DNA of 64,000 nucleotides from Rhodospirillum rubrum ATCC 11170 (GCF_000013085.1 NC_007643.1:4184501-4248500); one strand, 5' to 3'. Counted from the stretch's first letter, positions 33,307 to 42,208 are shown. The notes: generated from the sequence alone by a model not told the origin. Numbers and translations: made by a program.

Positions 33307-35868
33307 TCACCGCGCCGGGGTCGGCGCCTCGCCGGTGTCATCGGTCTCGGTCTCGCCCTCGGTCTTGGCCAGCGCCTTGGCCGACAGCCCCGGACGCAGC
33401 CGGTGCTCGCCCAGCAGCAGAAGCAGCGGCGCGGCGATGAACACCGACGAACTGGTCGCCAGCACCACGCCAAACAGCAGCACCAGGGCGAATTCGCGCA
33501 GGGCCTCGCCGCCGAAGACGGCCAGCGGGATGATGGCGAGGAAGGTGGCAAGCGAGGTGCCCACCGTCCGTCCCAGGGTTTCATTGATCGATTTGTCGAT
33601 CAACTGCCGCAGGGGCATGGTGCGGTACAGCCGCAGGTTCTCGCGCACCCGGTCATAGACCACGACCTTGTCGTTGATCGAATAGCCCATGATGGTCAGG
33701 ATGGCGGCGATGGCCGTTAGGTTGAACTGCATGCCGGTGATGGCGAAGAAGCCCACCGTCTTGGTCACGTCGAGCAGCATGGTGACCACGGCGCCGACGC
33801 CGAACTGCCATTCGAAGCGGAACCAGATATAGATCAGCATGGCGATGGCGGCCAAACCAAGGGCCATCATGCCGTCTTGGAACAACTCGGCCGAGACCGA
33901 GGCGCCGACGCTGTCGACCCGGCGGATCTCGCTGCCGGCATAGTCGCGCTCCAGCATGCCCTGGACCTGCTTGACCACCTCGGCCTGGGCGGCGTCGCCG
34001 CCTTCCTGGCGTTCCAGGCGGATCAGCACGTCATTGGGCGAGCCAAAAGCCTGAAGCTGGACCGGGCCGATCGGCAGCGACTGAAGATCGGTGCGCAAGG
34101 CCGGGAAATCGACGGCGTTCTGCGAGCGCACCTCCATCACCGTGCCGCCGGCGAAATCGACGCCGTAATTCAGGCCGGGGTGGAAGAACAGCACCACCGA
34201 GGCGACCGACAGCACCACCGATCCGCCCAGCCCAAGCAGGCGGCCGCGCATGAAGGCGATCTTGGTGTGATCGGGAACCAGCCGGAAATGGTTGGCCATC
34301 GGCAGGCTCTTGGGCTTGGTGCGGCGGAACCAGATCACCATCAGCAAGCGGGTGACGGTGATCGCGGTGAACATGCTGACGATGATGCCCAGCGAGATGG
34401 TCACGGCGAAGCCGCGGATGGTGCCGACGCCGATCGAGAACAAGATCGCCATCTTGATCAGGGTGGTGATGTTGGAATCGAAGATGGTGGCGAAGGCGCG
34501 CTTGAAGCCGGTTTCCATCGACGCGGCGACGCCCCGCCCCTTTTTGGCCTCTTCGCGGATGCGCTCGTTGATCAGGATATTGGCATCGACCGCCATGCCC
34601 AGCGACAGCAGCAGGCCGGCGATGCCGGGCAGGGTCAAGGTGGCCTGCATCAACGACAAGGCGCCAAGGGTGATCGCCAGATTGAAGACCAGGGCGACAT
34701 TGGCGAACCAGCCGAACAGGCCGTAGAAGATGCCCATATAGGCGACCACCAGCACGAAGCCGACGCTGATGGCGATCATGCCGGCGCGGATCGAATCGGC
34801 GCCGAGATCGGGGCCGACGGTGCGTTCCTCGACCACGGTCAGGGGGGCCGGCAGGGCGCCGGCGCGCAGCAGCACCGCCAGATCATTGGCGCTGGCGGCG
34901 GTGAAGCTGCCCGAAATCTGCCCGCGTCCGCCGGTGATCGGCTCGCGGATGACCGGGGCGCTGACCACCTTGTCGTCAAGCACGATGGCGAAGGGCTTGC
35001 CGACGGCCATCTTGGTGACATCGGCGAAGCGGCGGGCGCCCTGGCCGTCGAAGGAGAAGCTGACCACCCACTGGCCGTTCTGCTGGTCGAAGCTGGGCTT
35101 GGCGTCGGTCAGATGACTGCCGTCGACCTCGACCTTGCGCGACACCAGGATCTTTTCGCCCGGACGGGCGGGATCGGCCGAGGGCAGCAGCCGGTAGCCG
35201 GCGGGAACGCTGCCATCGCCCAAGGCCCGGTCGCCGACCATATGGAAGGTCATCTTGGCGGTCTGGCCGAGCAGGCGCTTGATGCGGCCGGGATCGGAAA
35301 CGCCGGGAAGCTGGACCAGGATGCGGTCGGCGCCCTGGCGGGCGATCATCGGCTCGTTGACGCCGGTCTCGTCGATGCGGCGGCGGACGATTTCGATCGA
35401 CTGTTGGGCGGCCTTGTCGGCCCAGGCCTGAACGCCCGAATCGGCCAGGGCGATGCGCCCGGTCAGGCCATCGAAGGTCAGGCCGTAATCGGCCGGCTTG
35501 CCCGGCTCGTCGGGCTGGACCAGCGGCGCCAGGGCGCCGCGCGCGGTTTCGATGTCGTCAGCCGAGGCCAGGGTGAAAACCACCGAGCGGTCGCGCACCG
35601 CCAGACCGGTATAGCGCAGCGAGTCCTTGCGCAGATTGGTGCGCACGCTTTCAAGCATGGTTTCCAGTCGGTCGTGGATGACCGCCGGCATATCGACGGC
35701 AAGCAGCAGATGCGAGCCGCCCTGGAGGTCGAGGCCCAGGGTGATGCGGTTCTGCGGCAACCAGTCGGGCAGCGAGCCGTGCTTGAAGGCGTTGGGCAGG
35801 GCAAGCAGAAGGCCGATCAGACAGACCGCGATGATCGCGATCGTCTTGGCTTTGGAAAAATACAGCAT
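33307..35868 (-). CDS. secDF: Fused protein translocase subunits SecD-SecF
   Basis: An 853-residue chain that uses the proton gradient to help the SecYEG channel release proteins on the periplasmic side. The SecD part (1 to about 515) has the first helix, the periplasmic domain opening LGLDLQGGSHLLLAVDM and the block GMAVDANILINERIREE. The SecF part starts near residue 523 (FRLVPDHTKIAFM) with LNYGVDFAGGT and GYSINDKVVVYDRVREN. SecD and SecF are separate in E. coli but fused in some bacteria. GGAG precedes the ATG by 7 bases. A yajC gene is not in the window. Confidence 0.95.
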   Translation of the reverse strand: MLYFSKAKTIAIIAVCLIGLLLALPNAFKHGSLPDWLPQNRITLGLDLQGGSHLLLAVDMPAVIHDRLETMLESVRTNLRKDSLRYTGLAVRDRSVVFTLASADDIETARGALAPLVQPDEPGKPADYGLTFDGLTGRIALADSGVQAWADKAAQQSIEIVRRRIDETGVNEPMIARQGADRILVQLPGVSDPGRIKRLLGQTAKMTFHMVGDRALGDGSVPAGYRLLPSADPARPGEKILVSRKVEVDGSHLTDAKPSFDQQNGQWVVSFSFDGQGARRFADVTKMAVGKPFAIVLDDKVVSAPVIREPITGGRGQISGSFTAASANDLAVLLRAGALPAPLTVVEERTVGPDLGADSIRAGMIAISVGFVLVVAYMGIFYGLFGWFANVALVFNLAITLGALSLMQATLTLPGIAGLLLSLGMAVDANILINERIREEAKKGRGVAASMETGFKRAFATIFDSNITTLIKMAILFSIGVGTIRGFAVTISLGIIVSMFTAITVTRLLMVIWFRRTKPKSLPMANHFRLVPDHTKIAFMRGRLLGLGGSVVLSVASVVLFFHPGLNYGVDFAGGTVMEVRSQNAVDFPALRTDLQSLPIGPVQLQAFGSPNDVLIRLERQEGGDAAQAEVVKQVQGMLERDYAGSEIRRVDSVGASVSAELFQDGMMALGLAAIAMLIYIWFRFEWQFGVGAVVTMLLDVTKTVGFFAITGMQFNLTAIAAILTIMGYSINDKVVVYDRVRENLRLYRTMPLRQLIDKSINETLGRTVGTSLATFLAIIPLAVFGGEALREFALVLLFGVVLATSSSVFIAAPLLLLLGEHRLRPGLSAKALAKTEGETETDDTGEAPTPAR

Positions 35869-35977
35869 TCGTGATCTCCATCCGCCGCGTCGGGTCGCAG
35901 GGGGTGCGGGGCGACGGGCGGGCGGGGTGGAAACAGACCTCGGGCGACGCGAAAGGCCGGGAGGGCGGATTTGGGGA

Positions 35978-36337
35978 TCAGGCGGTCCGGCCGGGGGGGC
36001 CGGTCGCCGGCGGTAGCGGCGCCAGAGCCTCCGCCGCCACGGCGTCTTGGGCCATGGGCTGCGGGACGGCCAGGGAAAACACCGGCCGGGGTGGTGTCGG
36101 GAAGGACGGGGGGGCCAGGGCCCCCTGCCCCGGGTGGTCGCTCGACTCGTCGCGGCGATCGCCGGGCAAGGCCTTGACCAGCATCGACCGGCACAGCGCC
36201 GCCGCGTCGATCGTATCGCGGGCGAAGCCGCTTTCGCTTGGACCGGGCGGGCCGCTCGGCGTCACGCCCAAAGCCGAGGCCAGCCAAGCCAGGGCGGCCA
36301 GGGCGGTCAGGGGGGCGAGAAGAAGCCGATGGGTCAC
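35978..36337 (-). CDS. Small secreted protein of unknown function
   Basis: A 119-residue reading frame with a signal-peptide-like start (THRLLLAPLTALAALAWLASALG) and a Pro-rich remainder containing one short conserved-looking helix, ARDTIDAAALCRSMLVKALPG. No family is recognised. The GTG start has AAGGA exactly 8 bases upstream, which makes translation likely even though the sequence is of low complexity. It sits between the sodium pump subunit and secDF on the same strand, filling what would otherwise be a 560-bp gap. Confidence 0.5.
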   Translation of the reverse strand: MTHRLLLAPLTALAALAWLASALGVTPSGPPGPSESGFARDTIDAAALCRSMLVKALPGDRRDESSDHPGQGALAPPSFPTPPRPVFSLAVPQPMAQDAVAAEALAPLPPATGPPGRTA

Positions 36338-36426
36338 GCGAACGATCCTTGGTGGCGGGCCTTGGAGCGGCGGCCGGAAAAGCCGATCGGCGGACTATAA
36401 GGGAAAGCCCGGCCGATCGGGATCGC

Positions 36427-37557
36427 TTATTTGACCCCGATCAGCGCCAGCATGATGCCGCCCGAGATGGCGGTGCCGAAGACGCCGGCCAGATTGGGAC
36501 CCATGGCGTGATAGATCAGATAGTTGGTCGGGTTCTCGCGCAGGGCGACGATATGGGAGACGCGGGCGGCGATCGGCACCGAGGCGATGCCCGCCGACCC
36601 GAGCAGCGGATTGATCTTTTCCTTGAGGAACAGGTTCATGATCTTCGCCCCGATCACCCCCGAGGCGGTGCCGAAGATGAAGGCGACCAGTCCGAGCACG
36701 ACGATCTGCACCGTCTGAATGGTCAGGAAGCTGTCGGCGTTCATCGTCGAGCCGATGGCGACGGTCAGGATGATGATGATGACGTTCATCAGATCATTGG
36801 CCGCCGTCTTGACCAGTCGGTCGACCACCAGCACCTCGCGGAACAGATTGCCCAGCATCAGCATGGTGATCAGCGGCGCCACCGGCGGCAGGAACAGATT
36901 GACGACGATACCGATGACGATGGGAAAGGCGATCTTTTCCAGGCGGCTGACCGGCCGCGACTGGCGCATGGTGATCAGCCGTTCCTTGCGCGTGGTCAGC
37001 AGGCGCATCACCGGCGGCTGGATCAGCGGCATCAGCGCCATATAGGAATAGGCCGCCACCGACACCTGCGGCAGCAGATGGGGGGCCAGTTTCATCGTCA
37101 CGAAGATCGCCATCGGTCCGTCGGCCCCGCCGATGATGCCGATCGCCCCGGCCTCGGCCAGGGTGAAGCCCAGCAGCTTGGCCAGGATCAGGGCGACGAA
37201 GATCCCCAGATGGGCCGCCGCCCCCAGGATCACCAGCTTGGGGTTGGCGATCATCGGGCCGAAATCGGTCATGGCGCCGACGCCAAAGAAGATCAGCGGC
37301 GGGATGATCAGCAGCGCCACCCCCTGATAGGCGTAGTTGAACAAGCCGCCCGGCAAGATCAGATCCGAGCCCGGCACATTGGCGATGATGCACGAAAAAC
37401 CGATGCCGACCAGCAACAGCGGCTCGTATTTCTTCGACACCGCCAGATAGATCATCGTCGCGCCGATGGCGATCATCACCGCGTTGCCCCACCAGAAATG
37501 CGAGAGGCCCGTCTGGGATTCCAGCGCCTGGGCGAAGGCGATCAGTTGGTCGAGCAC
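36427..37557 (-). CDS. Sodium-translocating decarboxylase beta subunit (OadB/GcdB/MmdB family)
   Basis: A 376-residue membrane protein with about nine helices. It carries the family signature GIIGGADGPMAIF, whose Asp is essential for sodium transport, and conserved TMNADSFL and GTASGVIGAKIMNLF. In known enzymes this subunit decarboxylates a carboxybiotin delivered by the alpha subunit and pumps Na+ outward. No alpha subunit, biotin carrier or carboxyltransferase is encoded in the window. The start is GTG 37557 (GAGGGA upstream). A tiny membrane protein gene precedes it, separated by a repeat. Confidence 0.85.
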   Translation of the reverse strand: MLDQLIAFAQALESQTGLSHFWWGNAVMIAIGATMIYLAVSKKYEPLLLVGIGFSCIIANVPGSDLILPGGLFNYAYQGVALLIIPPLIFFGVGAMTDFGPMIANPKLVILGAAAHLGIFVALILAKLLGFTLAEAGAIGIIGGADGPMAIFVTMKLAPHLLPQVSVAAYSYMALMPLIQPPVMRLLTTRKERLITMRQSRPVSRLEKIAFPIVIGIVVNLFLPPVAPLITMLMLGNLFREVLVVDRLVKTAANDLMNVIIIILTVAIGSTMNADSFLTIQTVQIVVLGLVAFIFGTASGVIGAKIMNLFLKEKINPLLGSAGIASVPIAARVSHIVALRENPTNYLIYHAMGPNLAGVFGTAISGGIMLALIGVK

Positions 37558-37666
37558 GGTGGGGGTCCCTCGGGCTGGGGGCGAAGGCGATCCCGACGGA
37601 GGTCGGGCGGCGGGGGATGGCCGCTTGGGGAAAGCGGCCGGCACAAGCGGCGCGTGGAGAAGGCGA

Positions 37667-37751
37667 GAGCGGTTTTCTGCCGCTCCAATCTATTGACTCT
37701 CGATCACAATCCCTGGGTTACAGGGGGATCGTTCAACGCGGTTTGATCTAG
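37667..37751. repeat. Palindromic element family 2, copy 2
   Basis: The segment CCGCTCCAA..TATTGACTCT.GATCA matches 3944-3970 at nearly all positions, and AACGCGGTTTGATCTAG matches 3999-4015 with one change. GAGCGG (37667-37672) pairs with CCGCTC (37680-37685), and ATCCCTG pairs imperfectly with CAGGGGGAT in the second half. The right end provides the TAG stop of the gene starting at 37909. Confidence 0.72.
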
Positions 37752-37909
37752 TGGCCACCCTCGCGCATCTTCGCCTCGTCGGCCGCGCCCAGCTTGTTGA
37801 GCAGCGGGAACAGGGCCAGAAGAATGCCGATGGCGGAAATGATGGCGATGCTGAGGACGAAGTCGATCAGACTCAGCAACAGGGCGCCGTGCAGGGTGTC
37901 CGGGATCAT
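37748..37909 (-). CDS. 53-residue single-span membrane protein, possible OadG-like subunit
   Basis: A very small protein, MIPDTLHGALLLSLIDFVLS at the start, one strong hydrophobic segment (about 8-36) and a charged tail LNKLGAADEAKMREGGH. AAGGA stands 9 bases upstream of the ATG. Size, topology and the position before an OadB-type gene fit a gamma (OadG-like) subunit, which anchors the decarboxylase in the membrane, but there is no diagnostic motif. Its stop codon is the CTAG end of a palindromic repeat. Confidence 0.65.
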   Translation of the reverse strand: MIPDTLHGALLLSLIDFVLSIAIISAIGILLALFPLLNKLGAADEAKMREGGH

Positions 37910-38024
37910 GGGGCCTGATCCTTTCTCTGGGGCGGGCTCCGGCGCGGCCTGGGTCCGGGGCGGAGCCAACCGGCGGGGCGGATGGGTTAAGGGTTAGGGG
38001 CTATAGGGTTTTCTGTCAAGGATC

Positions 38025-38080
38025 GCGCCGCAAGGGCCCGGCGCATAAGGCCCGATCTCCGACCCTCGGTTGATCGGGCC
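38025..38080 (-). terminator. Hairpins downstream of the GST gene
   Basis: GGCCCGATC (38049-38057) pairs with GATCGGGCC (38072-38080) around an inner CCGA/TCGG stem, and GCGCCG (38025-38030) pairs with CGGCGC (38039-38044). They lie just after the GST stop. No T-tract is present. Confidence 0.4.
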
Positions 38081-38098
38081 CGGCGACGCGGCCTGTTC

Positions 38099-38761
38099 TC
38101 AGGCATAGGCGTAGGGCCCGCCTTTCTCCAGGGCGCGGGTGAAGGCCGGGCGGGCGTGAATCTTGGCCAGCCAGGCCGCCAGGGCGCGGCGCGATCCCAG
38201 GCCGACGCGCGCCGCCGCGGCTTCCACGGGAAAGCTCATCATCACATCGGCCGCCGTCAGCGCCGCGCCGGCGAACCAGCCACCGCCGGTCAGGGTGGTT
38301 TCCATCAGATCAAGGTGGCTGTCGATCATCGGCTTCAGATAGCCCTTGCGCATGCCCTGGCCGATCAGCTTGGCCAGCGGACGGATCAGCGGGGTGATCC
38401 GCTTGGGCATTTCCTGAAGGACGATATCCATCACCAGCGGCGGCATGGCCGACCCTTCGGCGAAATGCAGCCAATAAGTATAAGCCAGATGGTCATCCGA
38501 ACCGGCCGGCGGGATCATCCGGCCGCCGCCATGGCGCGACAGGATATACTCCACGATGGCGCCGGTCTCGGCCACCGTATGGCCCTCGTCGGTGATGATC
38601 GGCGCTTTGCCCAAAGGATGAATGGCGCGCAGGGCCTCGGGCGCCAGCATCGTTTTGGGATCACGCTGGTAGCGTTCCAGCCCATAGGGGATCTCCAGTT
38701 CCTCCAGCAGCCAGAGGACGCGTTGGGACCGCGAGTTGTTGAGGTGGTGCAGGGTGATCAT
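38099..38761 (-). CDS. Glutathione S-transferase family protein
   Basis: A 220-residue cytosolic protein. The N-terminal thioredoxin-like domain begins MITLHHLNNSRSQRVLWLLEEL, with Ser10/Ser12 as candidates for the catalytic residue, and has the glutathione-site HPLGKAPIITDEG and AETGAIVEYIL. The C-terminal helical domain contains AGAALTAADVMMSFPVEAA. The type resembles bacterial beta/omega-like or YfcG-like GSTs. AAGGAG stands 7 bases before the ATG. It has its own transcription unit between a terminator and the pump genes. Confidence 0.88.
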   Translation of the reverse strand: MITLHHLNNSRSQRVLWLLEELEIPYGLERYQRDPKTMLAPEALRAIHPLGKAPIITDEGHTVAETGAIVEYILSRHGGGRMIPPAGSDDHLAYTYWLHFAEGSAMPPLVMDIVLQEMPKRITPLIRPLAKLIGQGMRKGYLKPMIDSHLDLMETTLTGGGWFAGAALTAADVMMSFPVEAAAARVGLGSRRALAAWLAKIHARPAFTRALEKGGPYAYA

Positions 38762-38825
38762 GGGCGTGCTCCTTGAACGGGGGAGGGAGACGACGATCAG
38801 GACGGTGGGCCGATGGGGCGGGCGG

Positions 38826-38859
38826 AAAAAAGGGGACACCGGCCTTCGCCCGTGTCCCC
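38826..38859 (-). terminator. Rho-independent terminator of the dctPQM operon
   Basis: On the minus strand, GGGGACAC (complement of 38852-38859) pairs with GTGTCCCC (complement of 38832-38839), and the hairpin is followed by six T (complement of 38826-38831). It is about 30 bp downstream of the dctM stop. Confidence 0.82.
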
Positions 38860-38889
38860 CTGATGGTGGCGGTTCTTGGCGCGACGGCC

Positions 38890-40173
38890 CTACATCATGC
38901 CCAGGGCCCGGGGCAGCCACAGCGACAGGCCCGGCCAATAGGTGACGACGATCAGGAAGCCCAGCATGGTCAGCAGCCAGGGCATCACCGCCACCGTCAG
39001 CTCGGATATTCCCATCTTGGTAATGCCCGAGGCGACATAGAGGTTCAGCCCGACCGGCGGATGGCACATGCCGACCTCCATGTTGACGATGATCAGGATG
39101 CCGAAATGCACCGGATCGATGCCCAGCTTCATCGCCACCGGGAAAAGAATAGGCGCCATGATCAGAACGATCGATGACGGCTCCATGAAATTGCCCGCCG
39201 CCAGCAGCAGGACGTTGACCACCAGCAAGAAGGCGACGATGCCCAGTTCCTTGCCGACGATCCAGTCGGCGATGGCCTGGGGAATGTTCTCATTGGCCAG
39301 AACGAAGCTGAACAGCACCGCGTTGGTGATGATGTAGAGCAGCATCGCCGACATCGAGGCCGAGGACAGCAAGATCTTCACCACGCCGCGCAGCGGCATG
39401 TCCTTATAGACGAAGACGGCGATCAGAAAGGCGTAGACGGCGCTCATCGCCGCGGCTTCGGTCGGGGTGAAGATCCCGGAATAGATGCCGCCGATGACGA
39501 TGACGACCAGCATCAGGCCCCAGATCGCCTCGCGGAAGGCCTTGGCCCGGGTCGCCCAACTCGCCTTGGGCAGGCGCGGATAGTTGTTCTTGCGGGCGAT
39601 GACCGAGGTGGTGACGCCCAGCAAGGTGGCCAGCACCAGCCCGGGGACGACGCCGGCCATGAACAGGGCGCCGACCGAGGTGTTGGTCGCCACCGCGTAC
39701 ATCACCATGACCAGCGACGGCGGGATCAGGATGCCAAGCGCGCCCGAGGTGGTGATGACGCCGGCGCCGAAGCGCCGGGGAAAGCCCTGCTTGACCATCG
39801 CCGGCAGCAAGATCGAGCCGATGGCGACGACGGTGGCCGGCGACGAGCCCGAAATGGCGGCGAACAGCGCGCAGGCGACCACGCCGCCCAGCCCCAGGCC
39901 GCCATACCAATGGCCGACCATCGCCGTGGCGAAATTGATCATGCGCTTGGCGACCCCGCCGTGGGTCAGGAAGTTGCCCGCCAGAATGAAGAACGGGATC
40001 GCCATGATCTCGAACTTCTCGATGCCGGTGAACAGCTTCAAGGCCACCGATTCGATCGGCACCGTGGTCATGGTGAACAGGAAGGTCAGAACCGTCAGGC
40101 CGAGCGAGATCGAGATCGGCATGCCCGTCAGCATCAGGCAGAGCAGCAGGGTGAAGATGATGAGGGCGCTCAT
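38890..40173 (-). CDS. dctM: TRAP transporter large membrane subunit
   Basis: A 427-residue DctM subunit with about 12 hydrophobic segments, including GMPISISLGLTVL, the AIPFFILAGNFLTHGG motif and SGSSPATVVAIG, all typical of the family. It forms the sodium-driven channel of a tripartite ATP-independent periplasmic transporter. Its ATG overlaps the dctQ stop (ATGA), with AAGGGAG upstream. Confidence 0.93.
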   Translation of the reverse strand: MSALIIFTLLLCLMLTGMPISISLGLTVLTFLFTMTTVPIESVALKLFTGIEKFEIMAIPFFILAGNFLTHGGVAKRMINFATAMVGHWYGGLGLGGVVACALFAAISGSSPATVVAIGSILLPAMVKQGFPRRFGAGVITTSGALGILIPPSLVMVMYAVATNTSVGALFMAGVVPGLVLATLLGVTTSVIARKNNYPRLPKASWATRAKAFREAIWGLMLVVIVIGGIYSGIFTPTEAAAMSAVYAFLIAVFVYKDMPLRGVVKILLSSASMSAMLLYIITNAVLFSFVLANENIPQAIADWIVGKELGIVAFLLVVNVLLLAAGNFMEPSSIVLIMAPILFPVAMKLGIDPVHFGILIIVNMEVGMCHPPVGLNLYVASGITKMGISELTVAVMPWLLTMLGFLIVVTYWPGLSLWLPRALGMM

Positions 40174-40895
40174 CGGCCGTCTCCCTTGCCGGTTCCGGTG
40201 CCATCATCTGGCTTGTCCCCGGTGTCGTCGTCGTGGGCGATGTCCTTGGGATGGAGGCCGTCGTTCATGGTGAACCAGTTGATGTCCTGGGCGGCGCGCT
40301 GGGCATCGGTCTTGTCCTCGTCCAGGCCCTCCACATGGCCATGGTCGTGGTGGGGCAACTCGCCCGTGCGCAGGAAGCCGACGCAGACCTGCAGGAAGCG
40401 AAAGCACATCAAGGACGATCCCAGCGGAATGGCGCTGTAGACGATCCAGGTCGGCCACTCGAGGTCGGCGGTGATCGGCCCTTCGTAAAGGTCGCCGATC
40501 TCCAGCCCCAGGGCGGTGACGAAGGCGTAATGGGCGCCGTTATCCCAAACGAACGAGCCGCCCAGCACGGCGACGCAGCCGGTGAACGCCGCCCCGGCCA
40601 ACAGGCCGAAAACGATGAACACGCCGCGCGCCCGGGGTTTCAGGCGGTTGATGACGACGTCGACGCCAACGTGGATGCCGGTGCGCACGCCATAGGCCGC
40701 GCCGAATTTCGCCATCCAGACGAACAAGATGATGCAGAGTTCCTGGGCCCAGGCGAAATGCAGATGGCCGACGTAGGGGTAAAGGAAAGCCACGCCGGAG
40801 GCGTAGCGATGGACCACGGCGACGAAGATGATCAACGTCGCGGCGGCCATGAGGAAGGCGATGAGCGCCTCCTCGAGGTGGTCGAGGACTTTCAC
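40170..40895 (-). CDS. dctQ: TRAP transporter small membrane subunit
   Basis: A 241-residue DctQ subunit. Four membrane helices are seen, at about 10-30, 48-65, 93-113 and 145-165, with the characteristic FVWMAKFGAAYGVRTGIHVGVDVVI in the loop between the second and third. A charged, Asp/Gly-rich tail of about 50 residues follows, longer than in most DctQ proteins. GTG start with GGAG 7 bases upstream. It is coupled to dctM. Confidence 0.9.
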   Translation of the reverse strand: MKVLDHLEEALIAFLMAAATLIIFVAVVHRYASGVAFLYPYVGHLHFAWAQELCIILFVWMAKFGAAYGVRTGIHVGVDVVINRLKPRARGVFIVFGLLAGAAFTGCVAVLGGSFVWDNGAHYAFVTALGLEIGDLYEGPITADLEWPTWIVYSAIPLGSSLMCFRFLQVCVGFLRTGELPHHDHGHVEGLDEDKTDAQRAAQDINWFTMNDGLHPKDIAHDDDTGDKPDDGTGTGKGDGR

Positions 40896-40957
40896 GGGCG
40901 GGCTCCACCGACGAACGGGCCGGTCGCGAAACCACGCGCCGGCCCTGCGGGCAAGGC

Positions 40958-40991
40958 CCCGGGAAGCGACGATGAGGAATCGCGTCCCGGG
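40958..40991 (-). other. Intercistronic stem-loop between dctP and dctQ
   Basis: CCCGGGAAGCGA (40958-40969) and TCGCGTCCCGGG (40980-40991) form a 12-bp stem with one mismatch and a 10-base loop. It lies in the 129-bp space after dctP. Such hairpins often hold back the downstream genes or stabilise the abundant binding-protein message. Confidence 0.6.
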
Positions 40992-41024
40992 AAGGATTAC
41001 CGGATCGGGTTGGGGAAAACCGAC

Positions 41025-42020
41025 CTACTGCTTGGAAACGGCGTAAATCGACTCGATCAGATCCTTGCCGACGCGGCCTTCCATCTCCTTGTGAACGGGC
41101 AGCAGGGCGTCTTGCCAGGCCTTCAGTTCATCCTCGGAGGGCATGTGGAATTCGGTCTTGCCCGAAGCCTTCATCGCCGCGAGCGAATCGTCGTTTTCCT
41201 GCTGGGCGATGGCATTGGCGAACTTGGTGGAGTCCGCCATCGCCGTTTCCAGCGGTGCGCGGATATCGGCGGGCAGGCCTTCCCAGAACTTCTTGTTCAC
41301 GATGACCGCATAGCCCAGATAGCCGTGATTGGTCAGCGTGGCATGCTTCTGCACTTCGTGCATCTTCTGGGTATACATGTTCGACGGCGGGTTTTCGGTG
41401 CCGTCGACAACGCCGGTCTGCAGGGCCTGATAGACTTCCGAGAAGGCCATCACCTGCGGCAGGGCGCCCAGCGCGCGCATTTCGGCATCGAGCACCTTCG
41501 ATGACTGGATGCGCATCTTCACGCCCTTGAGGTCGTCGGGCTTGAGCAGCGGCTTGTTGGCGCTGAAAATCTTGAAGCCGTTATCCCAATAGGCCAAGCC
41601 TTTGATGCCGCGGCCTTCCAGCTTCTTGAGCAGCGAGGCGCCGATCGGCCCGTCGGTGACGGCGCGCAGCACGTCCTTGGTCGGGAAGATGTAGGGCAGG
41701 TCGAAAACCTCGAATTCCTTGACGCCCAGCGGCCCGAATTTGGCCAGGGACGGCGCCAGCATCTGCACGGCGCCAAGCTGGAGGGCTTCGAGTTCCTCTT
41801 TGTCCTTGTAAAGCTGCGAGTTGGGATAGACCTCGACCTTGACGCGGCCGGCCGTGCCTTCCTCGGCCAGCTTCTTGAACATCTCGGCGGCCTTGCCCTT
41901 GGGGGTATCGGGCGCCACGACATGGCTGAATTTAATGACGATCGGTTCATCGGCGGCCTGAGCGCCCCCGGCGATCATCACCCCCCCCAGAATCAGTCCC
42001 ATAAATACGGAAAGTTTCAT
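41025..42020 (-). CDS. dctP: TRAP transporter periplasmic solute-binding protein (DctP family)
   Basis: A 331-residue secreted binding protein. The signal peptide (residues 1-22) ends AQA before ADEPIVIKFSHVV. The mature part has FKKLAEEGTAGRVKVEVYPNSQLY, the ligand-binding arginine in GVKMRIQSS and QTGVVDGTENPPSNMY, as in C4-dicarboxylate-binding DctP. The combination with DctQ and DctM suggests uptake of succinate, malate or fumarate, but the ligand cannot be proved from sequence. GGAGG stands 6 bases upstream of the ATG. Confidence 0.92.
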   Translation of the reverse strand: MKLSVFMGLILGGVMIAGGAQAADEPIVIKFSHVVAPDTPKGKAAEMFKKLAEEGTAGRVKVEVYPNSQLYKDKEELEALQLGAVQMLAPSLAKFGPLGVKEFEVFDLPYIFPTKDVLRAVTDGPIGASLLKKLEGRGIKGLAYWDNGFKIFSANKPLLKPDDLKGVKMRIQSSKVLDAEMRALGALPQVMAFSEVYQALQTGVVDGTENPPSNMYTQKMHEVQKHATLTNHGYLGYAVIVNKKFWEGLPADIRAPLETAMADSTKFANAIAQQENDDSLAAMKASGKTEFHMPSEDELKAWQDALLPVHKEMEGRVGKDLIESIYAVSKQ

Positions 42021-42132
42021 AAGTGTCCTCCCGGTACTGAAATTAAGTTTCCAGTACATCATTCTTGACAGCCAGAACCCATCCCATCCCCATGGAATGC
42101 CGCAATCAATGATCGCGGGCCTGGTGCGCCGA

Positions 42133-42162
42133 AGTATAAGGGGAGGGCGCGCCTCTTCTCAA
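42133..42162 (-). promoter_or_regulatory. Candidate sigma-70 promoter for dctP
   Basis: On the minus strand TTGAGA (complement of 42157-42162) and TATACT (complement of 42133-42138) are separated by 18 bp. They lie about 110 bp upstream of the dctP ATG and downstream of the rodA end. No sigma-54 type TGGC-N9-TTGC element is visible in this gap. Confidence 0.45.
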
Positions 42163-42180
42163 GAACTCAATTATTAGGGG

Positions 42181-42206
42181 CTAAATCGCCTGGGGGGACG
42201 GGCGAT
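42181..42206 (-). terminator. Weak terminator-like hairpin after rodA
   Basis: ATCGCC (42185-42190) pairs with GGCGAT (42201-42206); on the minus strand TTTAG follows. It would separate rodA from the dctP promoter. Confidence 0.4.
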
Positions 42207-42208
42207 GG

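Noticed and set aside
33877-35874. 665-codon plus-strand frame opposite secDF
   Set aside because: secDF is certain; the opposite frame has no start region or motif.
40090-40360. Plus-strand glycine-poor frames over dctM and dctQ as separate genes
   Set aside because: They only mirror the TRAP genes.
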